Positions 1-7,583 of a DNA stretch of 14,053 nucleotides are shown here, piece by piece (positions within the stretch are counted from its first letter, which is position 1; each line of letters starts with the position of its first letter). The DNA comes from Phialocephala subalpina. Lineage: Eukaryota; Ascomycota; Leotiomycetes; Helotiales; Mollisiaceae. Location of the stretch: assembly GCA_900073065.1 (NCBI GenBank), contig FJOG01000051.1:234216-248268 (forward strand), in the 5' to 3' direction. The position numbers were made by a program, and so were the translations under genes. The notes under the pieces are model-generated. The model did no database searches, was not told the DNA's origin, and was given only the letters and a program-made list of their open reading frames with translations.

Positions 1-587
1 AATATAATTTAATATTATATATAATTAATTTATTATAATAATAATAATCTTTATTTTTATATATAAAGGATTTATATTTCTAATTTTATTTAATTTTATA
101 TAAAAATTAAAAATTAATTTATATATTAAAATATAAATTATATAAATTAAAATTATATATTAATAATTTAAAAATTAATAATTTAATAATATTTTTATAT
201 TATTAAATTATAATTATAAATAAATAAAAAATTATATAATAAAATAAAATAAAAATTTAAAAATTCTTATATATTTTATATTTTAATATACTTCTAATAA
301 GATTTATCATAGGGCGTTATTATATATAATACTTGCGCCTTTAGCTCGGCGCTATCAATCGAGCCTCGTTAAAAGTCAAATAACCGCTTGATTTTATTTC
401 TCTTTTCTAAGTTTCAATAATCAAACTTATTAACTTTACTTTTTGATCTAACCCTTTTAGTAAACCCTTTACAAAATTCTATAATACGATCTCGTAATTA
501 TACATATAATCATATAAATAATTGTACGTATTATTTAACGTATTGTATTTATTTTTAATACGTATATATTTATACCCCGTATATTGA
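1..587. other. A/T-only block, probable RIP-degraded repeat
   Basis: The first 300 bases are almost entirely A and T, with long runs of TpA and ApT and no open frame of note. From about 301 to 587 G and C reappear sparsely. This is the composition that RIP leaves when it converts CpA to TpA in repeated DNA of filamentous ascomycetes. The original element cannot be recognised. I see no gene here. Confidence 0.7.
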
Positions 588-794
588 ATTACGGGTTATA
601 CTATCGAAAATACTATTCTTATCAACAGATCTATAGGAGAAGCCTTTGATGGAAAGGCAATCTATCAATTGGAAACGAACTTGGTGCACTGTGAAAATCT
701 GGTGATGTCTTACCAACGTGGCATTATTGTTGTTACATCGGTTGACTGGGAATTTTGGCCTAATTCGGATGTGTCAGTGAAGGAGCATTATTAA
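588..794 (+). other. Stop-free fragment, unrecognised
   Basis: An open stretch of 68 codons lies between TGA at 585 and TAA at 792, with no start codon at its upstream end. The translation has balanced, protein-like composition (for example GEAFDGKAIYQLE near its start and VVTSVDWEFWPN near its end). It begins where the A/T block stops, so it could be the tail of a gene cut by the degraded repeat. No family was recognised. It may also be chance. Confidence 0.2.
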
Positions 795-903
795 GAGAAC
801 ATTCCCACCTAGTTAGAACGGCAGATTTGACATCAATACCATTCCTTTTGCCCTCAAACACTTCTCCAACTGATACAGTCTTTGAGGATATCGAAGAAAA
901 TAG

Positions 904-1140
904 TTCCAGGACAGTACTTGGTACAAAGGCCCGCAGAATGCAGTAGCGACGACATGGGTTGTCTCGTTTGAGCAGATCCGCAAGTCCGACAGTGCGGCGG
1001 CTCAACTATTGTCATTCATCTCATGCATCGAACCAAAGGCGGTACTGCATTCGATTCTTCCTGGTCAGGAAGCGAGAGAGCAGAGCGAGAGCACTTGTAG
1101 CAGTATTAACTCGCTCAACGCACTGTCAGAGTCTGGGTAG
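904..1140 (+). pseudogene. NB-ARC/TPR NLR-like protein fragment
   Basis: A 78-residue open stretch without an ATG is bounded by TAG at 901 and TAG at 1138. It contains NAVATTWVVSFEQIRKSD, followed shortly by LLSFISCIEPKAV. This is the hallmark segment just after the nucleotide-binding domain of fungal NB-ARC/TPR (kinesin-light-chain-like) proteins, where the usual text is close to NAVATTWxxSFEQI. In that family NB-ARC acts as an NTP-driven oligomerisation switch and the TPRs act as sensor, in self/non-self or xenobiotic recognition. Neither the P-loop part nor any TPR is visible here. The expected upstream reading is broken by stops and a frame change, so this is a relic. The family call rests on remembered motifs. 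Confidence 0.6.
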
Positions 1141-1267
1141 GCTTCGAGCAGATATATTAGATAGATACATGACGCCCGCCGGCTCTTCTCCGCTGCCTTC
1201 TGTGCCAGGCATCTCACCCTCCATAACCGCCATAATTATGTCCCGCTCTTGTATCCGCCGAAGAAGC

Positions 1268-1432
1268 CTAGAGAGTAGGATCATAAGCACATTCCACATG
1301 ATTGAAACGTTGTTTTAAATCCGCTGCTTCGCACGTGGCTAGGTCCTTGACGTCGAAGCCCACCACTTGTTCATGACCAATGGAGTATACAGCAATCCAG
1401 AGAAGATATGTGGAAGCTAGTACATCTCGCAG
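1268..1432 (-). other. Stop-free 54-codon stretch downstream of the membrane ORF
   Basis: Minus-strand open stretch, shifted one frame relative to the end of the neighbouring membrane-protein ORF and overlapping its last codons. It has no ATG. Its translation looks like real protein (LLWIAVYSIGHEQVVGFDVK in the middle, ending AYDPTL). It could be the original C-terminal continuation of that ORF after a frameshift, or a fragment of another gene. I do not recognise it. Confidence 0.2.
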
Positions 1433-1671
1433 TCATGTTCAACGGCTCCAAGCTGTTCCCTCCGCATGCGGACGAGCTGGAGATAGGCGAGAATGATTGA
1501 CTCGACAGCGAGGACGGCCGACAGGATGCCGAAGGTGATTGTCTGGACGGAGGAAGAGTCGCTGTAAGCTAAGCCAGAGAAGAGAGAAGTTCTATTAGGG
1601 CTGGCATCGAGCGTCGGAAGAAGTAGCGCGTTCGAAGAGGTAGCGGACATAGCTAACGACGTGTTGGACAT
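1417..1671 (-). CDS. Small single-pass membrane protein, hypothetical (84 aa)
   Basis: An 84-residue ORF from ATG at 1671 to TAG at 1417; the frame stays open upstream to 1752 but without another ATG. Residues 1-40 are rich in Ser, Thr, Asn and Ala. A hydrophobic span at about 43-66 (TITFGILSAVLAVESIILAY) is followed by a basic stretch, LVRMRRE, which suggests a single transmembrane helix with a cytosolic C-terminus. Small Ser-rich membrane proteins of this layout occur beside HET and NLR genes in fungi, but I do not recognise a named family. An intact-looking reading continues in another frame just downstream, so the C-terminus may have been altered by a frameshift. Function unknown. Confidence 0.4.
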   Translation of the reverse strand: MSNTSLAMSATSSNALLLPTLDASPNRTSLFSGLAYSDSSSVQTITFGILSAVLAVESIILAYLQLVRMRREQLGAVEHDCEMY

Positions 1672-2409
1672 TGAAGGAAGTATTGATTTTTGTGTCTTTC
1701 TTGAAATTGTATTGACTGTAGATAAGAGACGAGTTACAATGGGAATCTGCACTTCGAGTCCTTAAAACCAATTTCATTTCGCACTCTTGCTCAGAGAGTG
1801 CGACAGGCTGTGCCAGTCAGTACATGTTGACGAACTCAAAACCTACGACGAGCAGCACTGCGACAAGTGCGCGGCGGTCTTATAGGAGGGAAGTCCCAGC
1901 AGGGCGCCACCAACCTTTCATCCTGGCTGTCGCACTTCAGTGCGCTGAGTTAAGAGGGCGGATGGATTCGATTGCAACCAGATGCGCTCGCTCCTCATTC
2001 GCTGAGAGATAAAGCGGCCCTCGGGAGTGCTTTACCGCCCTTCTGCTGCAAGGCCATTGGAGGCAATTGGAGGCATCCAGGGTGGCTGAGCCGCGAGTAA
2101 GTGGGTGTTGTTGGATCCTGGATCCCAAGCTCATTGGTGGTCTTGCTTACATAATCTTCCTATTGTAGTTAGGCTACCCTGTTCCCTACTTCGTGTTCTT
2201 TTCGTAGCTATACTTTTCTCTCTTTAGTTATCAATAGATTCTTCATTTTCACCCCAATTGCCCCCTGATCCAATAGGTGTCAGCAGCACCACAAAGGCTG
2301 CTGGCGTCCGAGAACGCCCATCAACCCCACTACGCAAAAGTAATACGCGAGCGCCCCGGAGGTCACCTTTGCTATTCTTCCGAGCTCTCGCTTGTGGCAG
2401 ATTCAAAGT
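1672..2409. other. Intergenic region with presumed promoter of the Zn2Cys6-WD40 gene
   Basis: No convincing gene. Short ORFs on both strands (1824-2012, 1937-2134, 2224-2430) lack protein character. Two small tandem duplications are visible: ATTGGAGGCA twice at 2056-2075, and adjacent GGATCC sites near 2114-2126. From about 2155 to 2225 the plus strand is pyrimidine-rich (TTCTTTTCG, CTTTTCTCTCTTT), as is common before fungal transcription starts, so the promoter and leader of the gene starting at 2410 probably lie here. No TATA box stands out. Confidence 0.4.
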
Positions 2410-4180
2410 ATGAATGCAAACGCCGTCCATTATCTACAACCAAATGATGCAGACCTACTGAGGACCACTTCGATGGCATTATTTAATCATCCCTCCTTAA
2501 GCACCCCAGCATCTACTATAAGGCAGTCAGATTATCTTGCTCTCACTACCCATCCTGTTATAGAACTTGGACCTCCAAGAAAGAGACGCCGATTGGAATA
2601 TGTTAAGTGTGACTTTTGCCGTCGGGCCAAGAAGAAGGTCAGTGTCTTGCACGTATGCGGCACATCCACCCAAGACGTGACTTACAACTCGGTGTGCTTA
2701 GTGTGAACCCTCCGAGCGCCAATGGCCGGGCGAAAAATGCCAAAGGTGTGACACAAAGGGATTTGACTGCTCGGCGCCTGCGAAGAAGAATAGAGGCTTC
2801 TCTGATGCGTTTAGTGTGGACAATAACTCATTGTTAGCTAGCAGCGAGCAAGATCACCTCCGTATGTTCTCCCTTGTTTAACAATTCGGATTTCGATATC
2901 GATCTAACGTGAGTTAGACGAACAAAGAGCCTACTGCGCTCTTGCAGAGAAGTGCATACAGCAAATGTGCAGCGGCTTAAGGAGAAATATCTGTGAAGTG
3001 ACTAGTCCGAACACGGAGATAGGTACAATACATCGCAGTCGCATAGACGATGTACTTCCTGAAGAGCTTCAGTATGCTTGTAGATTTTGGGTATCCCATC
3101 TCTACCGTGGTAAAGATAAATTCTTGCTTGACGTGGATCTGCAAGACCGAGTCTACGACTTCTTGATAGGTTATTTCCTGTACTGGCTCGAAGCTCTCAG
3201 CTTATTACAGCTGATACATGATGGTATCAGCTCACTAGAGTCTTTGGAACATCTTGTCAATAACGTGAGTATGACGACAGAACCCAGAAGGGAATAAAAT
3301 CTATCCTAACACAAGAAAAACGCAGGCCACGGGCAATGAAAAGCTAAGGAGCTTCGTCCACGATGCAAAGCGCTTCATACTGGATTACAGAGCGGGCATT
3401 GAACGTTTCCCTATGGAGGTATACTCTAATGCTGTACGGTGTGCATGGTCAGGTTCGATGAAAGAAATCCACATCCCTGAATTGACAGTTGGGAGCGATT
3501 TACATTGCGTTGAAGTATGGGGTACCCTAACGACAAGGCTTGAGGGGCATACCTCCGAGGTTCCTGACATCGCTTTCTCACCAGACGGTAAGCTGCTGGC
3601 GACAGCTTCGATCGATAAGACAGTCAAACTATGGGATCCGGCTACGCGAAAGGAGTTGCGAGTACTCGAGCATAACAGCTGGGTTGATGCCATCGCCTTC
3701 TCACCAGATGGAAATCTCCTGGCGTGTGCTTCGAATAATGATGCGGAAAATTGGACGCTCAAGCTATGGGATCCGGCCACAGGAAGGGAGCTGCAAACAC
3801 GAACGCCCGTGGGGCATTTCGGTTGGATTGAGGCCATCGCCATCTCGCCAGATGGAAAGCTACTGGCATCGGCTTGGAAGGACGGGGCAGTCAAACTATG
3901 GGATCCGCACACGGGATGTGAGGTGCGAACGCTCGTGGCGCATAATGACTGCGCTAGGGCTGTCGCCTTCTCACCAAACGGTAAACTGCTAGCATCGGCT
4001 TCGTTCGATAAGACGGTCAAGCTATGGGATCCGATCACAGGAAGGGAGCTGCGAACGCTCATTGGGCATAATCGTTATGCTACGGCTATCGCCTTCTCAC
4101 CAGACGGTAATCTGCTAGCGTGGGCTTCGGGTGCAGTGTCAGTTGAGCTATGGGAACTACACAACCACAAATACGAATAG
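2410..4180 (+). CDS. Zn2Cys6 - NACHT-less helical region - WD40 fusion protein (529 aa)
   Basis: Proposed exons are 2410-2637, 2702-2861, 2918-3264 and 3326-4180. Introns of 64, 56 and 61 bases begin GTCAGT, GTATGT and GTGAGT and end TTAG, TTAG and GCAG; branch-like CTAAC precedes the second and third acceptors. The joined frame has no stop before TAG at 4178. Residues 58-61 are KRRR, a likely nuclear signal. Cys 67, 70, 77, 89, 92 and 99 fit C-x2-C-x6-C-x11-C-x2-C-x6-C, the fungal binuclear zinc cluster; Cys77 is created by the first splice. Residues about 135-290 (LAEKCIQQM, LPEELQYACRFWVSHL, WLEALSLL, FVHDAKRF) match the helical part that follows NACHT in fungal NACHT-WD40 (HET-E/D-like) proteins. 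From about 312, five WD40 repeats (FSPDGKLLA, VKLWDP) run to the end. NACHT itself is absent, and only 37 codons separate the last zinc Cys from the helical region. DNA binding or allorecognition is inference. Confidence 0.75.
3533..4168 (+). repeat. Five WD40 repeat units with high DNA similarity
   Basis: Inside the last exon the codons for VKLWDP (TATGGGATCC) recur at 3630, 3765, 3897 and 4023, and a diverged version occurs at 4149. Steps are therefore about 135, 132, 126 and 126 bases, that is 42-45 codons per blade. Repeats share long DNA stretches such as GCCTTCTCACCAGA(C/T)GG and GGAAGGGAGCTGC. Unit 2 carries a three-codon insertion (around NNDAENW). Five blades are fewer than the seven of a closed propeller, so unit number may vary between alleles or the array may be shortened. 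Confidence 0.7.
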
Positions 4181-4266
4181 TTTTCCCTATTTCATAGAAG
4201 GCTACGAGGAGCGTGGAAGATAGACGACGAAAGTTATCGATAGCCTTTCCAAACCCCGCTGGTGAA

Positions 4267-4497
4267 CTATTTATTCACGTCTTTTGTTTGTATGATATCA
4301 ACATATTGTACATCTTTCCGGCGCACACTTGTAACAGCCGTTCCACCCCTCTCACTTGGATATTGTAACGCTTCTTTCGCAATACTTTGGTCAATTTCGA
4401 AGGCTCCGTGTGGGCTGCAGGCTCGCACCCATGCGTGATTGAGCATGTATTCAAAAAGTTGATTAATTGCTTGTAATCCACCGGCTTTCAAAATCAT
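4267..4497 (-). CDS. Hypothetical small ORF (76 aa)
   Basis: Minus-strand ORF from ATG at 4497 to TAG at 4267, convergent with the WD40 gene and starting about 320 bases past its stop. Composition is protein-like (begins MILKAGGLQAINQLFEYML, ends IIQTKDVNK), with no signal peptide or membrane span. Another minus-strand frame is open over nearly the same span, which weakens the case. No family recognised. It could be the tail of a lost gene. Confidence 0.2.
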   Translation of the reverse strand: MILKAGGLQAINQLFEYMLNHAWVRACSPHGAFEIDQSIAKEALQYPSERGGTAVTSVRRKDVQYVDIIQTKDVNK

Positions 4498-5232
4498 GCC
4501 CTATGGTACTCGAGGCTACAAGATCATTTCAGTGGGCGGGGGTGGCGGCGTACCGCCTCTACCAAGAGGCAACTAGAGCCGAGAACATTTCCGACTTTCG
4601 TGGACCAAGAGATTATCTCTTATGAAATTGATTTACTATTAATCCGCAATATATAAAAAATACTTACAAACTATACAAATCAACTATTGTTGACTCTATT
4701 TGAGTTTCAAGTCGCAAGAATATTGTTAAGGGATAGAAAGTATATAGTAGAACAAAGGTAAGATAAAGAGTCTTTATAACTATTCTCTAAGAGAAATTCC
4801 ATATTTAAGGAAATAGAAACATTTAAATACAAGACCCATGTGCTCGGAATAAACCCTATATGATTTTGCATTGAGATTTTCGCGGTCAAATTGAAGTAGT
4901 CGAGTGTACTACGGGATTCTCGCCTCGCAGGATGTCGGTTAAGCTTGAAGCTTGATTTCTAATTGAGTATCGGGGCACAAGAACCGTATTTCCTTCCAAT
5001 AATCGCGAGGGGTTAGAAGTGCTGGCGATTAACGCCTTCCGTTGGATCTGGGTGTTTATGGATTGAGCCTTCCGCCCCGACTTGCGATGCGCCTTCTCTG
5101 GACTATCGCAACGCACCTTCTTTAGCATTTTTGAGTTATATTTGTGCCTTTTCAGATTTCCCATCATTTCTCTGTCACAATTCCTCAACCATCAATAGCA
5201 AGCAGGCTTTAAGTCAACGAATTTCTATCCAC
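4498..5232. other. Non-coding, partly AT-rich stretch
   Basis: 4620-4860 is AT-rich and contains no credible gene. A GC-rich patch at 4535-4580 holds two small stem-loops (GGCGG/CCGCC and GCCTCT/AGAGGC). A minus-strand open frame runs from about 5188 to 4886 with internal ATG codons at 5167 and 5164; its product is Lys/Arg-rich at the start and resembles nothing I know. The sequence TGTTGACTC near 4688 and the polyadenylation-like text beyond it look faintly like an LTR read on the minus strand, but no partner LTR was found. Confidence 0.35.
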
Positions 5233-5284
5233 GTCCGAGTCCAATTCTATCAAAAAGTGCTCGAGTTTTGAATTGAACTCGGAC
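5233..5284. repeat. Inverted repeat, 15-base arms
   Basis: GTCCGAGTCCAATTC at 5233-5247 and GAATTGAACTCGGAC at 5270-5284 are complementary at 14 of 15 positions. The loop of 22 bases contains the 14-base word that recurs at 5440, and CAAAA/TTTTG at 5251-5255 and 5266-5270 can pair inside it. This is far longer than expected by chance in so short a span. It could be a folded transposon end, a relic of a MITE or a transcript hairpin. No terminator role is assumed. Confidence 0.6.
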
Positions 5285-5453
5285 TCTTTCAACCCTGGCA
5301 AGAGCCCTACGGAGGCTGGGGGTCTATAAACACAACTCTCTGTTTATAACTATTAACTATAAGTTAATTAATATGGAAATAAATCCATATTTGACTTTTT
5401 AATTTCGGCAGATTATAGAGATAAGCTCGATAAATCAGGAAAAAGTGCTCGAG
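5252..5453. repeat. 14-base direct repeat pair AAAAAGTGCTCGAG
   Basis: AAAAAGTGCTCGAG occurs at 5252-5265 and exactly again at 5440-5453, 188 bases apart. Flanking bases differ on both sides. The interval is AT-rich and includes a palindrome near 5371-5392 (AATATGGA ... TCCATATT). The pair may mark ends of an old insertion or an internal duplication. Confidence 0.45.
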
Positions 5454-5559
5454 CGTAATATTAAGTGGGCCAAAACGCGTCTATTATTTGCTGACGCGGA
5501 GGTTTGTTTACGTGGCCTATACTTTCCCCCATCAACTGCACTCCTTTGATTGGACCATT

Positions 5560-5599
5560 GGCACTGGCACTCTCTGGCACTGGCACTCTTTGGCACTGG
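5560..5599 (+). repeat. 16-base tandem repeat, 2.5 copies
   Basis: GGCACTGGCACTCTCT at 5560-5575 is followed by GGCACTGGCACTCTTT at 5576-5591 and a partial third unit, GGCACTGG, at 5592-5599. There is no open frame through it on the plus strand and no neighbouring gene. This is a simple minisatellite-like expansion. Confidence 0.7.
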
Positions 5600-5792
5600 A
5601 CTTCTGGTATGAGCACTAGCATTAGAGGTACGCGTTACTCCCTCTTAAAAACTCTGTCTAATTTTGAAGTCTTATAGAACGATCGAACGGATTTATCGAG
5701 CCGAGGAAACTTATAATCGAGGAGGTAAATAAACAAAGAGGCAAGCAAGCAAGAAAATAAGTAGGCAGGCATATATACGAGAGTTAAATCTG

Positions 5793-5888
5793 GGAATAGT
5801 GGCATATTTGGGTGTTGAAATAGTGGCATATTTGGGTATTGGAATAGTGGCATATTTGGGTGTTGGAATAATAGCATATTTAGGTGTT
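5793..5888. repeat. 24-base tandem repeat, four copies
   Basis: Units GGAATAGTGGCATATTTGGGTGTT lie at 5793-5816, 5817-5840, 5841-5864 and 5865-5888. Units 1 and 3 are identical, unit 2 differs at two bases and unit 4 at three. On the minus strand the unit reads as an octapeptide repeat of the type NMPLFQHP within an open frame 5877-5635, but that frame has no ATG ahead of the repeats and ends in low-complexity sequence. I treat it as a minisatellite, not a gene. Confidence 0.7.
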
Positions 5889-6215
5889 AGCAGATAAACA
5901 AAGGAATAAGGGGTATTCTAGAATAGATCAGTTGATAAATATAGAATGGAATATGCTTCAAAATCTCGATTATAGGGTGTACAATTTGTTACGGCATTAT
6001 AGACTTTTTTATGGAGTTGCTATCTATAGTATATGGAGTAGTTTTCTATATATTATAGATTTTGAGTCTATAAATTATAGACTAGGAATTGATAAATTTA
6101 TCAACTGTTTGTATGATTTTATGGACTCGATGTTACCGTAGGGGAGACAGAGAAGTACGAACGACACAAGGTAAGACTTCTCTCCTACACAAACCCAAGC
6201 CCAAATCGACATATA
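5889..6215. other. AT-rich flank left of the transposon
   Basis: A plus-strand frame stays open to 6141, but the text is rich in Ile, Tyr, Leu and Asn because of its A/T bias, and it does not resemble a known protein. Short TATAGA/TCTATA palindromes are scattered through 6000-6090. From 6130 the composition changes to balanced sequence that continues up to the transposon target site TA at 6214-6215. Nothing else is visible. Confidence 0.4.
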
Positions 6216-7582
6216 CAGTCACGGGTTTTAAGTCTGTGCGTTTTTTGGTTAAAATCGCGAAAATTCGCGCTTTCCTCCATCACTCCTTCCTCTTTAAACT
6301 ACCATTATACCACCACAACGCACTTCTTTGCGCCAAACCGATGGCAATCGGCGCCCTCGAAGTTACGAACTAACTCCTTATAAAAGGGGAAAGATCGAGA
6401 GCGCCGCTTTAGCCGGCATGTCTTAAGCTAAAATCGCCGACGCAATGAAGCGCGGCGAGAGCATTATACGCGGTATACTTGCACTCGAAATATTAAGAAC
6501 AAACAGCGCTTCTTTACCTCGAAAAGGCCGTTCTCCGATTTACAACGAACGAGACTAGCGAACGATGTTGCGAGACCTCCGAAAATACCCCAAAAAAACC
6601 TTTTAGTACCACCGAGAAGATATAGGCCCCACAATGAGCAATACCTACATCAAGAACTTAGCACGTCGCCATAGGCTCAAGTATTAGCGTGCTAAAAAGA
6701 GGCCTGAATTGATAGTAGCTGTAGCTGCTGATAAGCTTCTTTGATGCCGAGTTAGAAAGCACTAGACCGTTGATAATAGCGTTAATACATGTGGAGTAAT
6801 AAGTGTTTTACAGAGCGGGGTAAAAGTGTGGAGCAAGAATGGGTATAGGGGACTCCAACCGATAAATGGAAGCCGCAGATAGTCACAATATACAAAAATA
6901 GAAAGCAGATGAGAGTAATGGTTTGGGCAGCCTTTTGGAGTAATGGAGAGAGGTGTCCTTTATTTATTTTGGAGCGTGACTTCGAGTCTAAGAAGCATGG
7001 GTATACTGCCGACTCATATATCCAAGTATTAGAACACTGACTCCTCGAGTATTACTACGACGAGCTTATTTTCATGTAAAATAACGCCCCTATCTATATT
7101 GCTAAAAAAGTCAAAGAATGGTTCGAGGAAAACGGCATAGATACGACTAATTGGCCTTCTTACTCCCCGGATCTTAACCCTATTGAACACACTTAGTGGG
7201 AACTCAAAAAACGAGTCCAAAAGATATTCCTTGAAGTTATAAATGCTAAAGGGGAATAAGAAGAGGATAAAAAGGCTTTAGAAGAAGCTTTGAAGGCTAC
7301 TTGGCTTACTATTCCTGACTCTTTTTTTGAGTCTTTGGTAGAGAGTATACCTGATAGGATTAAGGCTTGCATTGAGGCAAAGGGCTGGTATACGAAGTAC
7401 TAGGGTGGCTAAGGTGGATTTTGTCTTAAGGGAAAAATGCAATTGTTATTTCTTATCAATCTACTTCAAAAATCAAAGGGATAGCTGTTAGAATGGTTGT
7501 TTTGTGTAATAATAAGTCGAATAGATTTCTTTGATATTTTCTGGTCAAAGCTTTAACCGCACAGACTTATTGTCTAGTACTG
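6216..7582 (+). mobile_element. Tc1/mariner element, complete but inactivated (1367 bp)
   Basis: The element begins CAGTCACGGG at 6216 and ends CTAGTACTG at 7582, and is flanked by TA at 6214-6215 and 7583-7584, the standard target duplication of Tc1/mariner transposons. Over the first 25 bases the ends match as inverted repeats at 17 positions. The outer part has diverged, while AAGTCTGTGCG (6230-6240) is perfectly mirrored by CGCACAGACTT (7558-7568), and both ends continue into GGTTAAA or its mirror. Inside is one transposase reading frame with multiple stops and one frameshift. Length and layout are normal for fungal Tc1-like elements. Damage is mainly G-to-A and C-to-T, as expected from RIP. 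Confidence 0.9.
6307..7403 (+). pseudogene. Tc1/mariner DD34E transposase, RIP-inactivated
   Basis: The cut-and-paste transposase can be followed as about 360 codons. The N-terminal helix-turn-helix half (YELTPYKRGKIESAALAGM, then LPRKGRSPIYNERD) runs in one frame to about 6775, where one base appears missing. The DDE half then runs in the next frame: MVWAAFW, ERDFESKKHGY, WPSYSPDLNPIEH and the C-terminal IEAKGWYTKY before TAG at 7401. About eleven stops interrupt it, mostly TAG or TGA where Trp (TGG) or Gln is expected. The first catalytic Asp, expected in WSDEC, reads Asn (AAT at 6798) and the next Glu reads Lys. The second, before NAP, reads Asn (AAT at 7080). The third, Glu at 7185, is kept with 34 residues between. 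ATA at 6307, just before PPQRT, is a likely eroded ATG. Confidence 0.88.
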
Positions 7583-7583
7583 T

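Noticed and set aside
959..1318. 119-codon plus-strand ORF
   Set aside because: Overlaps the NB-ARC/TPR fragment in a different frame and is Arg/Ser-rich without domain-like text.
3385..4062. 225-codon minus-strand ORF opposite the WD40 exon
   Set aside because: It mirrors the WD40 repeats and shows repetitive Ser-rich text (HSLTVLS, SSLPSGEKA) expected from the antisense of a repeat array.
4686..5400. Possible copia-type LTR (TGTTGACTC edge and AT-rich LTR-like text on the minus strand)
   Set aside because: No second LTR, primer-binding site, target duplication or pol sequence could be found. The resemblance rests on impression only.
5884..6141. 85-codon plus-strand ORF
   Set aside because: Lacks an ATG at its start, and its Ile/Tyr/Leu/Asn-rich content follows from A/T bias.
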